DNA from: Candidatus Omnitrophota bacterium | GTDB taxonomy: Bacteria > Omnitrophota > Gorgyraeia > Gygaellales > Profunditerraquicolaceae | Direction of reading: 5' to 3' | Length of the DNA stretch: 64,000 nucleotides | Assembly (NCBI GenBank): GCA_028687205.1 | Contig: JAQUAP010000001.1 | Span: forward strand, 7,509 to 71,508 | Shown: positions 41,207-56,200 of the stretch, one piece after another | How the letters are laid out: the number at the start of each line of letters is the position of its first letter | How positions within the stretch are numbered: position 1 is the stretch's first letter | Translations under genes and position numbers: made by a program | The notes under the pieces: model-generated | The model's database searches: none | Told to the model about the DNA's origin: nothing | Seen by the model: the letters and a program-made list of their open reading frames with translations, nothing else

Positions 41207-44200
41207 TAAAACCAAAAGCCCACACAGAAGACAGGGTCGTCTCCAAAAAAGAATCCAAGGAAGGATTCAAATCCAGCTTTAAGACTTGGATCCGTGTGGT
41301 GGCTTTTATTGTGGCAGCGGTATTCTTACCTGAGCAGGTTGCCCAGGCAGTCGAGTATGACTGGCGCGTGCTCTGGCATAAACCTGCTATCGGCCTTCCC
41401 TCAAATAACGCATTTTCCCCGGATTACCTCAAAAACGTTCAAAATATCAATGTTCCGCAAGCTGTAAGAAGCATCCTCAAAGATATAGCCAATAAGCCCA
41501 TAATTTCCATTAAAATCTCGGATAATTTGACCATAGAGCTGGATAAGCCCTTAAAAATGTCCAATCAGAGGATAGATGAGCTATTCAACTGGTTGGTGGG
41601 CAAACCCTGCGGTTCCAAGGCGCTTTATGACTTATTAATGTACCAGGGACTGTCCCCGCAGGGGACTGTCCCTGATTCTTTAGAGCAGGATATCGCGGTT
41701 TTTGCCCTGACCGTAGATATCTTAAATGATGTGCTCAAGCCGGAAGGCAACCCTAAGGTGATCAAGAATTCCCTTTATGCCTTAGCCAAGGCCTCAGAGT
41801 TCTTCGGCCTGAAACTTTATCCGGTTAAGATAGATTCGTTGCAGGAAACTACTCCTGCGCCTTTCATTGCCCATTTAAACGGCGATCACTATGTTTTAAT
41901 CACCAAGATCAGCGGTGATAAGATCTATTTTCTGGATGAGCACAAAGAAGAGTTCCTGCCTTTAGAAAAATTCCTCCAGGATTTTTCCGGATACGCATTA
42001 GTACAGGGACTGTCCCCGAAGGGGACTGTCCCTTTGAATGACGCCGAAGCCAAAAAGATCCTGGGCGCGCGTTCCAATAAGAAAGGTTACGCGGATATCT
42101 CGTCTTTATTTGAAGAGCCCTCCAGCAGCGATTTGTTGTTGGGTGCGGGTATTACTATAGCTGCCTGTGCCGCAGCTTCTTATTTAGGCCCGGCAATGAG
42201 CGGCGGCACAGCTACCTGGAACACAGGTAGTGCGGTAGCCTCTTTTGGCCAGGGAATGTTCTATAGCCAGATTGGCCAGGCAGCGACCAATATAGGTGTG
42301 CGTAATCTCGGAATGAATGCCACTACTGCCGGGATATTCGGCACTGCAACTATCGGCGCGCTTACAGGCGGGACTTCTGCGTATGCTCAAGGCGCAACGG
42401 GTTTTAGCGGTATAGGCCAGGGCGCTTTAAACGGAGCTCTTTTAGGCGCGGCCAAGGCCGGAGCCAGCGTCTTCGCCTATGATATGCTGAAAGATACTAG
42501 CTTCTTCAAAAACAATCCTTACATCGGCAGGCAGTTTGCTAATTTAGCCGGCAGCGCTATAGGTTATACCGCTTTTATGGGAACTATGGGCGCTTTATCA
42601 GGGACAGCTTTAGACACAGGTTACAAAATGAAAGTTTATGCGGCAGATGGACAATCTTACAAGTGGGAGTCTCCGCAGACTTTATCTCAAGGTGTGGGAA
42701 TGGCCTTGGACAGCATGAAAGGTTCCCTGGTTCAGCAGGGCGTAGGTTTAGCCGTGGAATATGCTGCTTCAGAAGGCTGGTTAGGCGGCACTTTACAGAA
42801 GCATCCCGGTTATAGCCGTTTATTAGGCGAACCCCTTGGCGGTTTCGCTGGAGCAAATGCCGGTAGCCTGACTACATATCAGAGCGTTATGAACGGGCTC
42901 CTCTCTGGCGGTGTCTCAATCGGCCTTACTGCTTTAGGCGGTAATTATGATGAGATTACGGGTAAAAATAGCCTGGGTATGACAAGAATGCAGATGTCCA
43001 CTTTAAATTGGGCAGGTACAGCATTAGCCTATGCCGGCACAGGCGCTTTAATAGCCGATACCGATAAAGCCAGCATATTTAAGACTGCCTTTGTAAAACG
43101 CCTTGAAGGCCTTAGTACAAATTATTTAACTTTTGGCGGAACTTCTCCTCTTTCTACTGGAGGCGGTCGTGGTTGGTCTGAAGTCCAGTATATAGAGAAA
43201 ATCTCCCAGCTTGCCGGTATCTCTGATTTTAAGGCTAACGCCGATTACGCAATGAAAAAAGCCGGCTATACCGATTGGAATAAATTTGTAGAAGACGGCC
43301 GCTTAAGCTCACTCATGCCCTCTATTTCTTATTCTTTGGTTAACTATGCGCAGTCCAGCCTTCATTATGCCGCGGTAAATAATCTTGTTGATACCGTGGG
43401 TTATTCCAAAACAGCCGCGGATTTATTCGGCATCCCGCACAGTAAGATTATCGAACAGGAATTTAACAACGAAAAACACGCTTGGCTGGCGCCCATACAG
43501 CCGAATAAAACTGGCCCAATAGTCGGCGAGAATTACTTTAGTGGCTTAAAAGGAAGCGATATAAGAATAAGGATGGAGGATGGAGAGACCGTATTGCTTT
43601 CTTTACGCGCGGGCTTAAGGGACCCTTTGAATACCAAGGTGAAAGAAGGAGATAATGAGTTGCTCTTTAGTAAAGAGCAGATTAGCCTTGCCGGCATAAA
43701 AGATAAGCGTAAAGACGGAATGGGCGAGATTAAGATAGTTGGCGAACGTAGTGATTTTTTACAGGGCGCCCTTGAGGAAATTTCTGCTAACGCCGAAGGC
43801 GATTTAGCAATTTTTGCCAAACAGGATATCTCCAAGACCGATTATTATAAGGGGTCATATACTTTCCAATACAGAAAAGATGAGCCGACAATTTTGGATG
43901 TCTATACTTCAGGCAAGGTTACCCAGAAGGACTATTGGTTTAACGATGAAAAACAGGTGAATGTCGGCAGGATGTATGTTTATGCGGATAATCCGATTAA
44001 GGCGAAGGAGAATAAAGATTACCTGGATTATGCCGCGTTTCTCTCGCGCGCTGACGGCAAATACCCCGTAGACGCCTTAGGTTATCGTAAGCTAAGCAAT
44101 GGCCAGATAGAAGTTACCGCAGTGTCTCTCGGGGAGGGCAAAAATAAAGCCGCCTCTTCGCCGCTGCCAAAGACAATGGGAGATTTATTAAGTGGCCTGA

Positions 44201-47200
44201 ATAAAACAGGAGAATCTCGGGTCGGCGCTAAAGTGCTATTTAAGAAAGATGATACCGGCGTAACAGTCGAAGGCAAGATTACCCGGATCCAGGAAAAAAC
44301 CCTGCCTCCGCAAAATTCTACCTTGCCAGATTTCACTCCCCAGAAAGTAATCGAGGTAACGATTTATACCGGAAAAGAGTATGTTTCGGTCACCGCCGAT
44401 CAAGGGCAAGACATACCTTTTACCGTCATTAAAAAGGAAGAAACAGGAGTTACTTCCAAAAATCTGCCCTCAGCAGTTGAACTTTCTCTGAAAGGTTCCG
44501 GGGCAATTACCGGAGAGAAGGTTAATCTTGACGGCTTGAAGGAAATTAAAATCAGCTTAGCGCTTAATCCTAATACGCTTTTTGAATCCTCTACCCGCGG
44601 CATCCCGGGGATGGAAGCAGCTTGGTCCAGGCAGTTAAGTTTTATTGGCAAGGCAGAAGATGGCCAGCTGGTTGTTTCTACGCCTTCGATAGGAATACAG
44701 GCATATAAGCAACTGTCAGAGCAGATGCATCAAAAAGTCTTTGAAAAAGCCAAAGAAGACCTAAGCCCCAAAGACGCTATTAATAAGAATCTCGAGGTCA
44801 AATTAACCGCTGTAGATAAAGAAGGAGAGACAGTTAGCCTGGCAGTAAAAGGAGATTATGCCCTGAATTATTATCCCAATAATAATCAGGTTCAGGAAGA
44901 ATGGAAACAGTACGGAGGCAGGCCTGAAGGGTTGACCCCGGATTTGCTTACTACTTACAGGATTCCTTCTGATATTGAAGACTTTTCCCTGCCAGTCGTA
45001 TTCTTTAAGGTAAAAGAGCTTAGTTCCAAGACGGGAAAGATCCTAACAGAAGATATGGGCCTGGCGGATGCTCAAGCGATTGCGGCAAAAAATCCCGCCG
45101 AAGCCAGAAAGTTCTTGCGGATTGAAACGATCCAGGGTTCCGTCATTGAGCCCGCGGCGCAAGAGCGCGTCGAGCTTTGGAAATCAATCGGCCCTACGCT
45201 TAAAGAAAGCGCAGGGGAAGTTACTCGCGAAGGCGATACCTTAATCAACTTGGCCAATCTTTTTGCTTCTCAGTACGCTGTAATTAAGGCCAAGAATGAT
45301 GGCGATATCCGCAGGCAGGATACAATAATACAAAAAGATGAAAAAGGCAATGCACAGGTTACCTCAGTAGATTTAAGGTACGCAGGCCAGGAATTATTAT
45401 TATGGAAAGACGGATTAATTGGCAGGTCTCAGGATACCGCAGATGAGGCAACGAATATTTTAGCTCCCAAGTTTAAAGAAGGAAGCCGTTTAGCCGTTGA
45501 ATCTTTTGACCAGGCAGGGAAATCGGTAGGAAATCCGCTTATAGCGTATACCAGCGATCTTAACGAGGCAAGCACTTTTATCCGTTCAGGCATCAAGTCA
45601 ACCGATCTGAACAGAGAAAAAATAGAGAATTTTCTTAAGAAGGAGAATAGTTTAATTACATTTAATGATGCGCAAGTAAACGAGGTTCTTGGTACATACG
45701 GGAAATCAGGGAGGATAGTAGATGCCATAGTAGAAGTTGCTTCCAAGACCAAACCAGGGTTGGAAGAGAATGTTAAGAAAGGCGATATCCGTGCCCAAGT
45801 TATTCAGGAGCTAAAAAATCAGTTAGCTACGGAATACACTACCATTTTTGATTTTGAAAATGAAAGTACGCCTTATTGGGCAGTTACGCCTAAGGCCGCC
45901 ACTAAAGGTACTCAGGATTCTGCAAAAGTAAAAGATTCAGCAAATCCGCCTGTTTCCGGCACCATTTTCATCACCCAGTCGGGCGGTAGCGTAAAGCGCC
46001 TATCAGACGCATTTAATGAGTATTCCGGCCGCATCCAAATCAGCCAGACCGACTTACAGCCCCAGGTATTCTCACCCGGCGCGCATTGGGCTTTACCTGT
46101 TGATAAAGAAGGCACCGTTAAGGATGAAACTAAATTTATGTTTGACAAGGCCTCTTGGCTTTCCGCTAAAGGTACCCAGGGAGGCTTTACTATCGGCTTA
46201 GATAATCTGCCTTACGGATGGGCGGATAAGACCGTATCCCGTATAGAAAAACAGGATATCCGTTGGGGCGTAAATGCCAGTGCTTCTTTAGAGCAGTTTA
46301 TGGCAAGTGTCTCCCGTAGTTTAGCTTCCAAGCTGAACAGTCTTGGGCAGGCTGGCGGAGTTGAAAAGTTAAGAGAAGCGATAGGGGAAGAATTAACATT
46401 TAAAGATCGCGACGGTAAAACTATTGACATAAAGTTTAACGAGGGCGAGTTAGAAAAATGTTTTGATGGCACCAGGTTAAACAAAACAGCATTATCAGTG
46501 CTTCTCTTTGCGAAAGCCAATCAAGCCAAAGTTGATTTTAAGGAATTAAAGATAGAGGGCTTAGGGACAAGCGTAATAGAAAAAGATTTCTTATGGGGTG
46601 TCAATGGGCTAAAAGAAACCTACGGAGAGTTTGGCAATACGGGTAAGCTTAGTAACGCCAAGATTAAACTCCACGCCATAGTCGTTGGTCAAGATGACAA
46701 AAAGACAGAAATAAAAAGCCCGGCGTTGCTGAAGGATATGGAGGTTTCTTTCCTTGATGAAAAAGGGCGCATATCTGCCTCTACCAAGAGCCCGGTTGTT
46801 TATTTCTCTACCCCCATTGGCGAAGGTGACTCCCCTGCAGACAGGAACGATTCTACTTTAATGCTCTCTCAATTAGCGGAGGGTGCGCATGGTTTTACTA
46901 TATTTACTCCGGTTGCCGGAGAAAACGGCAAGGTTGAGGCCCTTGACTTGGGAATAAAAGCAATTTCGCCGCAGCAGTTATCCGGCACTATAGGCATCCT
47001 GGATTTGACTAAGGTGCATTTAGCCGGGCGTTATATAGTAGGTGAAGGCGGAGCGTATTTTAATGACAGCAATATCTTCGGCAAATGGAAGCCGGGAGCT
47101 AAGATAAATTACGTTAGGACCGAAAACGGCTGGCGTCCGGATTATGGCAAACAAGATATAGCCGGCCTGGTGAAGACAGTCTTGAATATGCCTGTTCTAG

Positions 47201-50200
47201 CTACTCAGAATAAGCAGGCAGTCGGCGACCAGGCTATCGGCGATAAAGAAAGCAGCCAGGTTTACTTTTTAGAACTTCTAAAAGAAGGCGCTGTCTTAGA
47301 TTACAAGTATAACGAAAAGGCAGGCCAGGGCAGCTTCGTGCCCGCAAGCAAAGAATTTGATTCCAACTTTGCCGTTCTAACCCAAGCCTTCTATAAACAT
47401 GACGGTGATTGGAAAGAAGCCGAGGTAATCACAAAGCCGAGATGGAACGAAAAACTGGGCTCTTTCGTGGTGAGTATCGATACAAAAGGCCAGGAGATAA
47501 TTTTCTATAACCGCAATCCTCTGAACCAGCAATCTGACGAGAATGGAGCCAAGAAGAAGCAGGTTAATTTCGATAAAACACGCAAAAACGTAAACACTAA
47601 AGACTATCAGACAGAGGCAACCAGCGAGGAAAGGATTGAGCAGATAAGGGATAAGAACGACAAGCTTTTAGGCACGCTGGATGAAGGTTACGGGAAGATA
47701 GGTTTTAGCATGAACATGGCAGGAGACCTTTCTTCCATCGTTGGCCTTCCAGGCACACATCTTACCGTTAAGAATTCCGCCGAAGATCAGCTTATCCTGG
47801 AAGGAGAAAACAGTAAAGGCGGAAAGACCGAGCTGAAGTTATGGAACAATAAGGATTTTGATTATTACGTGGATGAGAAATACGGCGTATTTGCCAAGGA
47901 TGCCAACTTTAGCGAAAAGGGCGTTATTAACAGCGATACCGTAAGCGGCAGGTTCAATCGATACGGCCAGAAGACCTATATGGTTAACGGCGAAGAGGCA
48001 ATGGTAGTTATTGAGAATGGCAAAAATAAGTTAGTCTCCAAGAGGGTCTTTATAGAGAACAATATAGAAAAACCTTTGCGCGAATTGGAAGAATTAAACA
48101 AGACCAGGAAAGACCAATCCCTGGGAGGGCTTTTGGAAAAAACACGGGAATCCCTTGGAAAAGGAGACCTTGAAGGCGCGAGTAAATTTTTAAACAGGGC
48201 AGTAATTACCGAACAGCTCGGTACATTATCCCCGGATAAGCAAAAGGAAATTTCCAAAAAATTCGGCCTTACTGTCAAGGGCGACAAGATAGAAGTATCT
48301 GATAAGACCGATTTTAACGGCCTGGGCAAGATGTTGGAGAGAATAAAGCTTACGGCTTTATTTGATATTCTTTCTACTGAGGCAGAGGCCAGTATTTCCA
48401 AGGATCCCGCCCTGAAGGCATATTTTAATAACGGCCGCCTGGATAGAGAGAAATTTATTAATACAAAATCAGACGCCGCTACAAAGGCCTTGGTGTCTAA
48501 AGTACAGAAAACGCTTATCCAGGAGAACGGTTTGGATGCAGCATCGCAACTCGTAATAGTTAACGGCCGCTACTACTTAAGAGACAACAAGAACAAAGAG
48601 TTACTTGATCTTAAGACGAACATGAAATATAAGATTAACGAAGATGGAACGGTAAGCGGCACGACAACTATCAACGGCGGTGATATCCGGATGAAGGACG
48701 GCAAACCGTGGATAGAAAATATCAATGGTGCGAATATCGCCGTTACCACAAAAGGAATGTATCTATTGCTTGGTCCCGGAGAAAATCCGGTTCGCCTATA
48801 TTTTGATCGTGATACGAATGTGTTCGGTGGCAAGCTTCGCCTGGTAATTAATGAACCGGATAAAGATGGCCTCATCTCCTATGGCCTGTCATTTGAATAT
48901 AAAGGCGTTTCTTACAGGCCCAAGAATTTATATTTTTCCGACAAAGGTAAGGCGGTGGTCTTGGTCTTAGCTCCCGCAGCCAGGGAATTTACGTTTGAAG
49001 AGGCATCGGTAGGAATAATGACTACAACCATGGTGCAAGATACAGAGGCACTGATATTGGATTTACGTGCAGGTTCGCCAAAGCCGCTTACTGCCTCATA
49101 CACGGAGAATGTCAGTTTCGCTAATGGCATAACCCAGAGAAGGACGATCGATAATAAAGGCATAGAAAAAGTAATCTTGATGACTCCCGAAGGCAAATTC
49201 GAGCGTATGACGGCAATTGCTCAGGGGATATACAGCTACCGTTCTAACGAAACGGACAAGAAAGAACAATGGCGTTATTACAATAACAGCGGTGCAGAAG
49301 TCCCAGTAAAAGACATAAGCAAGGCGCTTGTGGATACTGCGCTTACTTCTGTCGGGCAGATGAAGGAAAATCAGCAGGCGCGGGTTGACCCGAGGAAGTT
49401 CCTGGATTCTCTAATAGATGGTATAAATCGCGATATTGACTTTGCCGTCATTGATAGCAACACCGGCAAAGTCGAACAGTTGAAATTAGACGCTCTCTCC
49501 GAAAAGCCCGAGGCCCTGGCGCAGGCAGTCAATGAATTATGCCTTAGGCGCAGGTATGGCGTGGCGACCTTGGAGCAATTTTACAAGGAGTTGCAGCAAA
49601 TAGTTTATAATCCTTCCTACGGGATATCCAACAGGTATATATTTTCTCGTATAGTTGATGATGCCTGGACATATAGGGAAATAGGCGGCTATGGTACTGG
49701 GACCGCTTTAACTATAGGCGGTACTATAGGCGCATATATGACCGGCGGATTGTCATTAAAAGCAACTGCTTCTGGATTAGCCATCTTGGGAACTACTGCG
49801 GCATTAAGCTCCGCGGCATTCTATTATGGCGCAACGGGGGAATTTATCGGAGCCAAGGCAATGGCAGAAGACGCGGCACTGGGCATGTTCCCCGGTTTAG
49901 GTGGTCTTGGCCGCACCCTAAAAACATTTAGACAAGTAGCAACTTTAAGTAAAGTTGTAGAGTTGGCAAGCGTAGGCAAATACGGGGCAATGCTCAACTC
50001 TGCCCTCTATAATACGAATAATGCTATTTACGGGATTAACGGAGAAGTTGCTCCTCTTTCGCAAAAAGTAATTGCCGCCGGTTATTCTCTCGCGCCGGGG
50101 GTCTTAAATGCAGGCAGCCGGGCAGCCAGGTATTTTGCTTTAACCGATACTGCCGGTGTTGCCATTGGCACCGGACTATATTCGGCTGCTACTTTGGGAA

Positions 50201-53200
50201 CTTCGGAAATTACCGCTCGCCTTTCAGGAACAAGCCTGGATTGGGGCGATCGGGCCTTTATTGCTGGCACGTCTTTAATTCCGGGAGCGGCAAGATTAGG
50301 GGCATTGAATACCTCCAGCAGCAATTTCTTGTTCGCTACCCTGCGTTCTCCGGCTACACAGTTCTGGGCCAACTATAACTTAGGCTTAGGTTATACCAAT
50401 GCCATTGCTTTAAATCAGAATGTAGATCTTACCACTTTAGCCAAGACAGCCGGGTATAGTTTGCTCCTTACCTATTCTATGCTTGGCGGCGCCCAGGGCA
50501 TATCAAAAGGATTAACTACATTAAGAAATGTTCCGGCGTTTTCACAAAATCTTAGCCCCGCCAAGTCTTTAATTTTTTCCACTGCTACCGGAGCGGGAGT
50601 CGGTATAGTAGCCAATAGAGCAGTAACCGGAGAATGGTTTGGTGACAGCTGGGGCTGGTATGCTGCAGGCGGCGCATTGGCCGGCGCAGGTGCATACGGA
50701 ACAGGACGCGCACTCTCATCAGCATTAACCCCGGCATTAAAAGATTTTAAATTTGGATTTAATTCAGGCCTAAACGGCCAGTATACTTCTGGGCTCGGTG
50801 GTACTTCCGAGAGTATGGGAGTAAGGGCAGGTTTGGCCGTGAAAAAGGTCGGCGACTTCGCTGCAAGAGATTTGAGCACAAAGGCCGTCTTTGTCGCTTC
50901 CACTGCTACCGGTACGGGAGTCGGTATAGTAGCCAATAGAGCGGTAACTGGAGAATGGTTTGGAGACAACTGGGGTTGGTATGCTGCAGGTGGTGCATTG
51001 GCCGGCGCAGGGACATACGCAAGCGCTAAAGGCGCAAGCAGGCTCATGCAGACCGAGACCGGACAGAAGTGGCTAGCTGGTCTTGACCGTGCAAAATATC
51101 GTACACAAGAAACAATCAGATCAACCTCAAGCGCCCTAAATGACCTGGCTAAGCCGGCAGTGACAGGCTTTAAGACAGAAATGGCAGGTTACAAGAAGAT
51201 CCTTTCGCAGAGCGTAAGCGCAACAGGAGAAGTTATAGGCATTAACCAGCCGATGACCTTTCTTGCAGGTTCTACCGCAGGCGCAATAATTGATTATACG
51301 GCCGGCGATAAGCGCGCTAATCTTAAACCCGCTGCGGCAGGCGCCCTGGGCCGTATTTTAATTAACCCGGGAAGAGGTATCTTATCCGCTGCATCAGGCG
51401 CGGCCAATTATTGGCGCATTGACAACAACTTAGGCAGCAACCTGGATAAGATTAAGGCTACGGAGCGCTTTGTTTTAAATAAGGCAATGCGTGATAATAT
51501 CGGCGGTATACCTTCCGGGATGCTTTCTTTTGCCTTCTATACCGCAGATTCTTATATGCAGGCATATTCCGAAAGCTACACTGTGCGTGCCATAACGCAC
51601 ACCGCGCTCCATCCCTTGCAGGTAATAAAGGACATATTCACTTCTATAGACCTGACCACAAAAACCATCAACTCTCTTAGTAGCGGTATTCCTAAGGATA
51701 AGTGGGTAGAGGTTGGTATGTTCCTGGGCGGGATGATTGGTGCAAGTAAAGGTTATTCTAATCTTGGCAGCAGGCTGGCAACCGAAGCTAAAGCGTCTTC
51801 ATTCACTTCGTTTATGGCGAATACCCATACCAGCGCCGCCAGCCTGGTATATTTGAACGCAGCCTTCACCTTCCTGCCGCTTATAACTGACGGCGGCGCA
51901 GGTGATCCTCAGGCCTGGTTTAAGCAGCTTTATTACGGAGCGTATAATATGGACCAGTCTGCCCAGGGCGCAATGACTATGGCGCTTGCCTGGAATGTAT
52001 TGAGAGCAGGGTTGGGTAGATTAAGGCAGACAGGCGCAGGACAAGCAGTTGACAAGCTGGTTAATAACCATCTTGAGCACGCCACTCCGGCAGTAAAATA
52101 CGGCCTGCCTCTTGCGATGACCGTGGGCGGAGCAGAGCTTTATGCGCTCAATAAAGATAAGCAAGATGACCTGCAAGCTAACTACCTGGCTCATACGGGC
52201 TTAGTTATTGCCGGCATAGGCGCAATGCTTCTAGCTAACAAGATTGAAAAATCCAGCGCTTACCGCTGGTTACGCGAAGAAGGTAAGCAAATGCCTCAGC
52301 CGAATGCTTTGGGCCTGGAGGCAGCTGAGAAGACAACGGCAAAAACACGGACCGAAAAAATATTTGGTACTCATAGCAGCCGTTTGTATGGCAAGGAGTG
52401 GGTAAAGACAGAATTGAAATATAATATCCGCTGGGGCGGCATAGGGGCCATTGCCGGATTAGTAGGGGCTGCGAGTTCTGGCAAGATAAAGGATTGGCAT
52501 GACCGCATAGAATATTTAGTATTAGGTGCAATCGGCGGTATGGCCATCTTAAGAAACCTGCCTGCGCTTGTGAAAACCGGCGCACGCGTAGGAGTTAAGG
52601 GTACTGAAATTACCGGCGCAGGGGCTTTGACCTACGGCGCCAAGAAGATGACCTTTGATCCATTAGCGGGCTGGATAGAAGGTGAACTTGGCTATAGAAA
52701 TGATTTTAATTTTACCAGGGCAACTACGCCGCACTTGTTCAGGGCAGGTGATACTCAGGATGACCTAGTATACGCCCTTTCTATGGGAGTTGTCGGCTTG
52801 GGCATTGCCAAGGTCAGCACTACTGCTATAAAGGCATACCGGGAAAAAGGCGCCGCAGGATTAGAGAAGCCGGAGGGAGTAATAAATAAGGGTTTCCTCA
52901 CCAAAGCCGAGCAACACCTTATGCGTTCCGGCCAGGATCTTGAACCGTTTTTACAATCTTGGTCTAAGGATTGGGGCAAGAACGTACTGAGTTCTGTAGG
53001 TACTATGGCCGTTGGTTACGGGCTTTATAACTGGGGTAAAGAAGGAGAAGCAAGAAACAAGGATTTATCTACACTCTGGAAGTATGCCGGTGTGGCGATG
53101 GTGGGTATGGGCCTGCTGAAGACAGTGGGTATCTTAGGCGGCGACTTGAATTTAAGGGCGATTGCCAACCTACGCGGTAAAAATCAGGCAATAGCCGGCG

Positions 53201-56200
53201 CTATGGCTACGGCAGCAGGAGCGGGATTATTCTTATGGGGCTCTTCGGATGACCTCAAAGATGCACAATTAGCCGGGCTTGATTTAGGTAAGATTATTCA
53301 AGTAAGCGGAGGAGCTTTAGCTGCCGTAGGTGCTTTAAATATGTTTGCCGGAGTAAGAGGGATGCGTCTTCAGGGCAAAAATTTAGAGGCAGCGGTTAAT
53401 AATAGCGCATTAAGCCGGTATGCAGGAAACAGCCTGGCAACGGCCAAAGGCATAATCTGGGATTTTGGCGCAAGGGGCACCACGGTGAACCTGTTTACCG
53501 TTATCGCTCCACTCTTTGGGGTTATTGCTGCCACCTCCTGGTTTACCCAGAAATATATCAGTTCGTCTTCCTATAGCAAATTAGAAAAGACTATCTTAGA
53601 TTATACCGCAGGCGCTTTCTTGAATAATGATATCAAAAAAGGCCCGCTGAGCATAAATACTTATTCTGATATCGTCGGCGGCAAGGGTGAGAAATGGGCA
53701 GAGGCAAAGGGCTTATGGGCTAAATTAAGCATTCTCGGACTCCTTGCTGACCGCGCATACACCGCCTCCCTCTTCGGAACAGACGCCAACGCAAAGGTAA
53801 AGGGCGATTTTAAGTCAATGGCCGATGCTGTTTCAAAGCTGGGTTCCTCTGGCCGCATCTGGAATGCCCTGGATAAGAGTAATGTCAGTTTTTCTGCTGC
53901 CCTGGCTCTCCTGTATCCGGTTGCCGAGCCTTTCTTCTCCAATATAAAGCCGGGCAATTTCGGCTACAAATTCCAGGCCGTTGGTAAGGCTATGGAGGAT
54001 GTGTTCGGCGGCGCTGCAATAGCAGGGATTTCTCCTCGCGCCGCAGCCCAGGCCTCAAGCCCGTTAAGGATATTGAATATGATTACTACCGGGACCATAG
54101 AAGAGACGGTTACCGAACAGGCTATCCAGATGATACTGAACATAACCCCGTTAGGGCCGGTATTAGGCCCGCAGGCCGTGGAGGTCATACAGGAAATCGC
54201 CTCTCCTTTTGGCAACGCGCATATGAACTATATTCCTTCCCGCGCCATGGCGAAGAATTACGTCAACGGTAACCTGCAAAGAGTACAGGGATTAATTGAC
54301 AAAGTAGATGCCAAGCTGGCAAAGCCGGACGCAAATACGGATATTTTGAATCATCAGCTCGGCCGTTTAAACACTACTAAGCGGTTCTACGAAAACATAG
54401 CGGGTAACCTGGATTTGGCTAATGGCAGCGCAGAAGGCGTTATTGGGGCCATGCTGCCGTTATTGCAATCTAAGATTAATTCTCTCGGCAGCGTTGGGTT
54501 AGCAGCTATTAGGAATAATCTGGGTGCGATGGATGCCGTTGAATTCAAGGCAAAAGGGCTCTATTCATTAGTGAACCAGGACACCAAAGATATCGTTACG
54601 GCGCAGGCCTCTTCGGACGGCAAGACTGTAGATGTTGACGCCGCACAGAACCTCAACTTTAATATAGACGCTTCCGGCAGGCTTTCCATCAGGCCTAATG
54701 TCGTCGGCCATTATAATATCGGCGGCGGCGCGCACGAACTCGTCCATCTCTTTGTGGATAAGAACCGCAGTAACGAGAAGATTGCCCCGTTAGTTAGACA
54801 GATACAATCTTCACTTGGCTATAAAACCGTAGGCTCTGTTCCGCTTGAGATCAGTGAATGGGGCCCTAATGAAATGCTTACCCAGTATTTCAGCATGCTC
54901 TTCTTGGCTAAATATATCGCTAACCATAAGCTTGATTACAGCACTGACAGCAGCGCTTCTTCCATCCAGGATCTGGTTGAGCGCACTTTAAACAGGAGAT
55001 TCGATGATTTAGGCCAGGCTATGGCCAGCGTGAACGCTATGGCGCAACCTGATCTGCTGGCGCCTAAAGTAGCAAGCGATGACTTCATGGCGCACGTCAT
55101 TGACTTCGTGCAGTGGAAGAACGGCAACAGGGTTGAGGTCAATTATGAAGCCAAAGTCGGCCAGCTTAAATCTATGCTGCAGGAAAAGGGCATTCATTTG
55201 GAGCAGGCTGGGTCAGCTGAATTCAAGAAAGCAGGTATTTACTTGAATGCTGACGGTAACACTACAGAAGCCGGCCAGGGCGGCGATATCACTGTACAGA
55301 TAAATAGAGACGTGCAGGATAAAGGGGCAGCTTACGAAGCATATGTCTTGTATCATGAAACTGCCCAGGCACTGCGCGAACAGATAGGTAACCAGGATAC
55401 AGTATTAAAAGAGTTTGGCTCTGTGCGCGAGCAATTCCAGAAGACGCAAGACAAGAAAGCCGTCCAGGCGTTAGATGATTTTATGGATTATTTAAAAACC
55501 TATGATAGTGTGCTCAAGGATTATGTTGTTGGGTTAGTGGAGGCAGGTAAAGAAGCCAAGGTTTCTTTAGAGGATCTGACATCTATTAAAGCGCGTATCC
55601 AGGCATCATTCCATTATGATAATGAAGATAATGCGGCCGTAATCAGCGGTTTGGACAAGCTGATTAGCGGGCTTCAGGAGGGTGGTCAGGAGGTTACGGT
55701 AGCAGATATAAGAAAGCTTGCCCGGCAGTCTGTCAATCCAGAATATCACAGAGCTATCGAATTCTGGGGGCATACCGCGCCGTTGTTATATACCCCCGAG
55801 CTTGCCAAGAGTATTATAGGTAAGAATAAGGCATTAAAGAGGTTAGCCGACTCTATCCAGAAGTATCCGCTGCTAGCTGATTTCTTAAGGAAACAAAACG
55901 AGGCATTGGGTATGCCAAAGATCGCCACCTCTTCACCAGCTAGAGATGCTGGAATTAAGTCCCGCATTTTAGCCGCTGCCCTGGCTGCCTTGACTGCCGG
56001 GACGACTGCTAAGTCGAGTTCACCGGTTGACTCCAGCTCGCCTGCGGAGAGGACCCAGCCTATGGCTTTGCCGGTTGCGGCTGCTACAGCAGCGCAGGTT
56101 GCGCTTGGCTCCCTGGTTAATACTAACTTTACCCAGCAGGTAATCGTACCTGGCAGCAGCCCGGTAATTCCTGCAGGCGTAACATTATCAGCATTACTGC

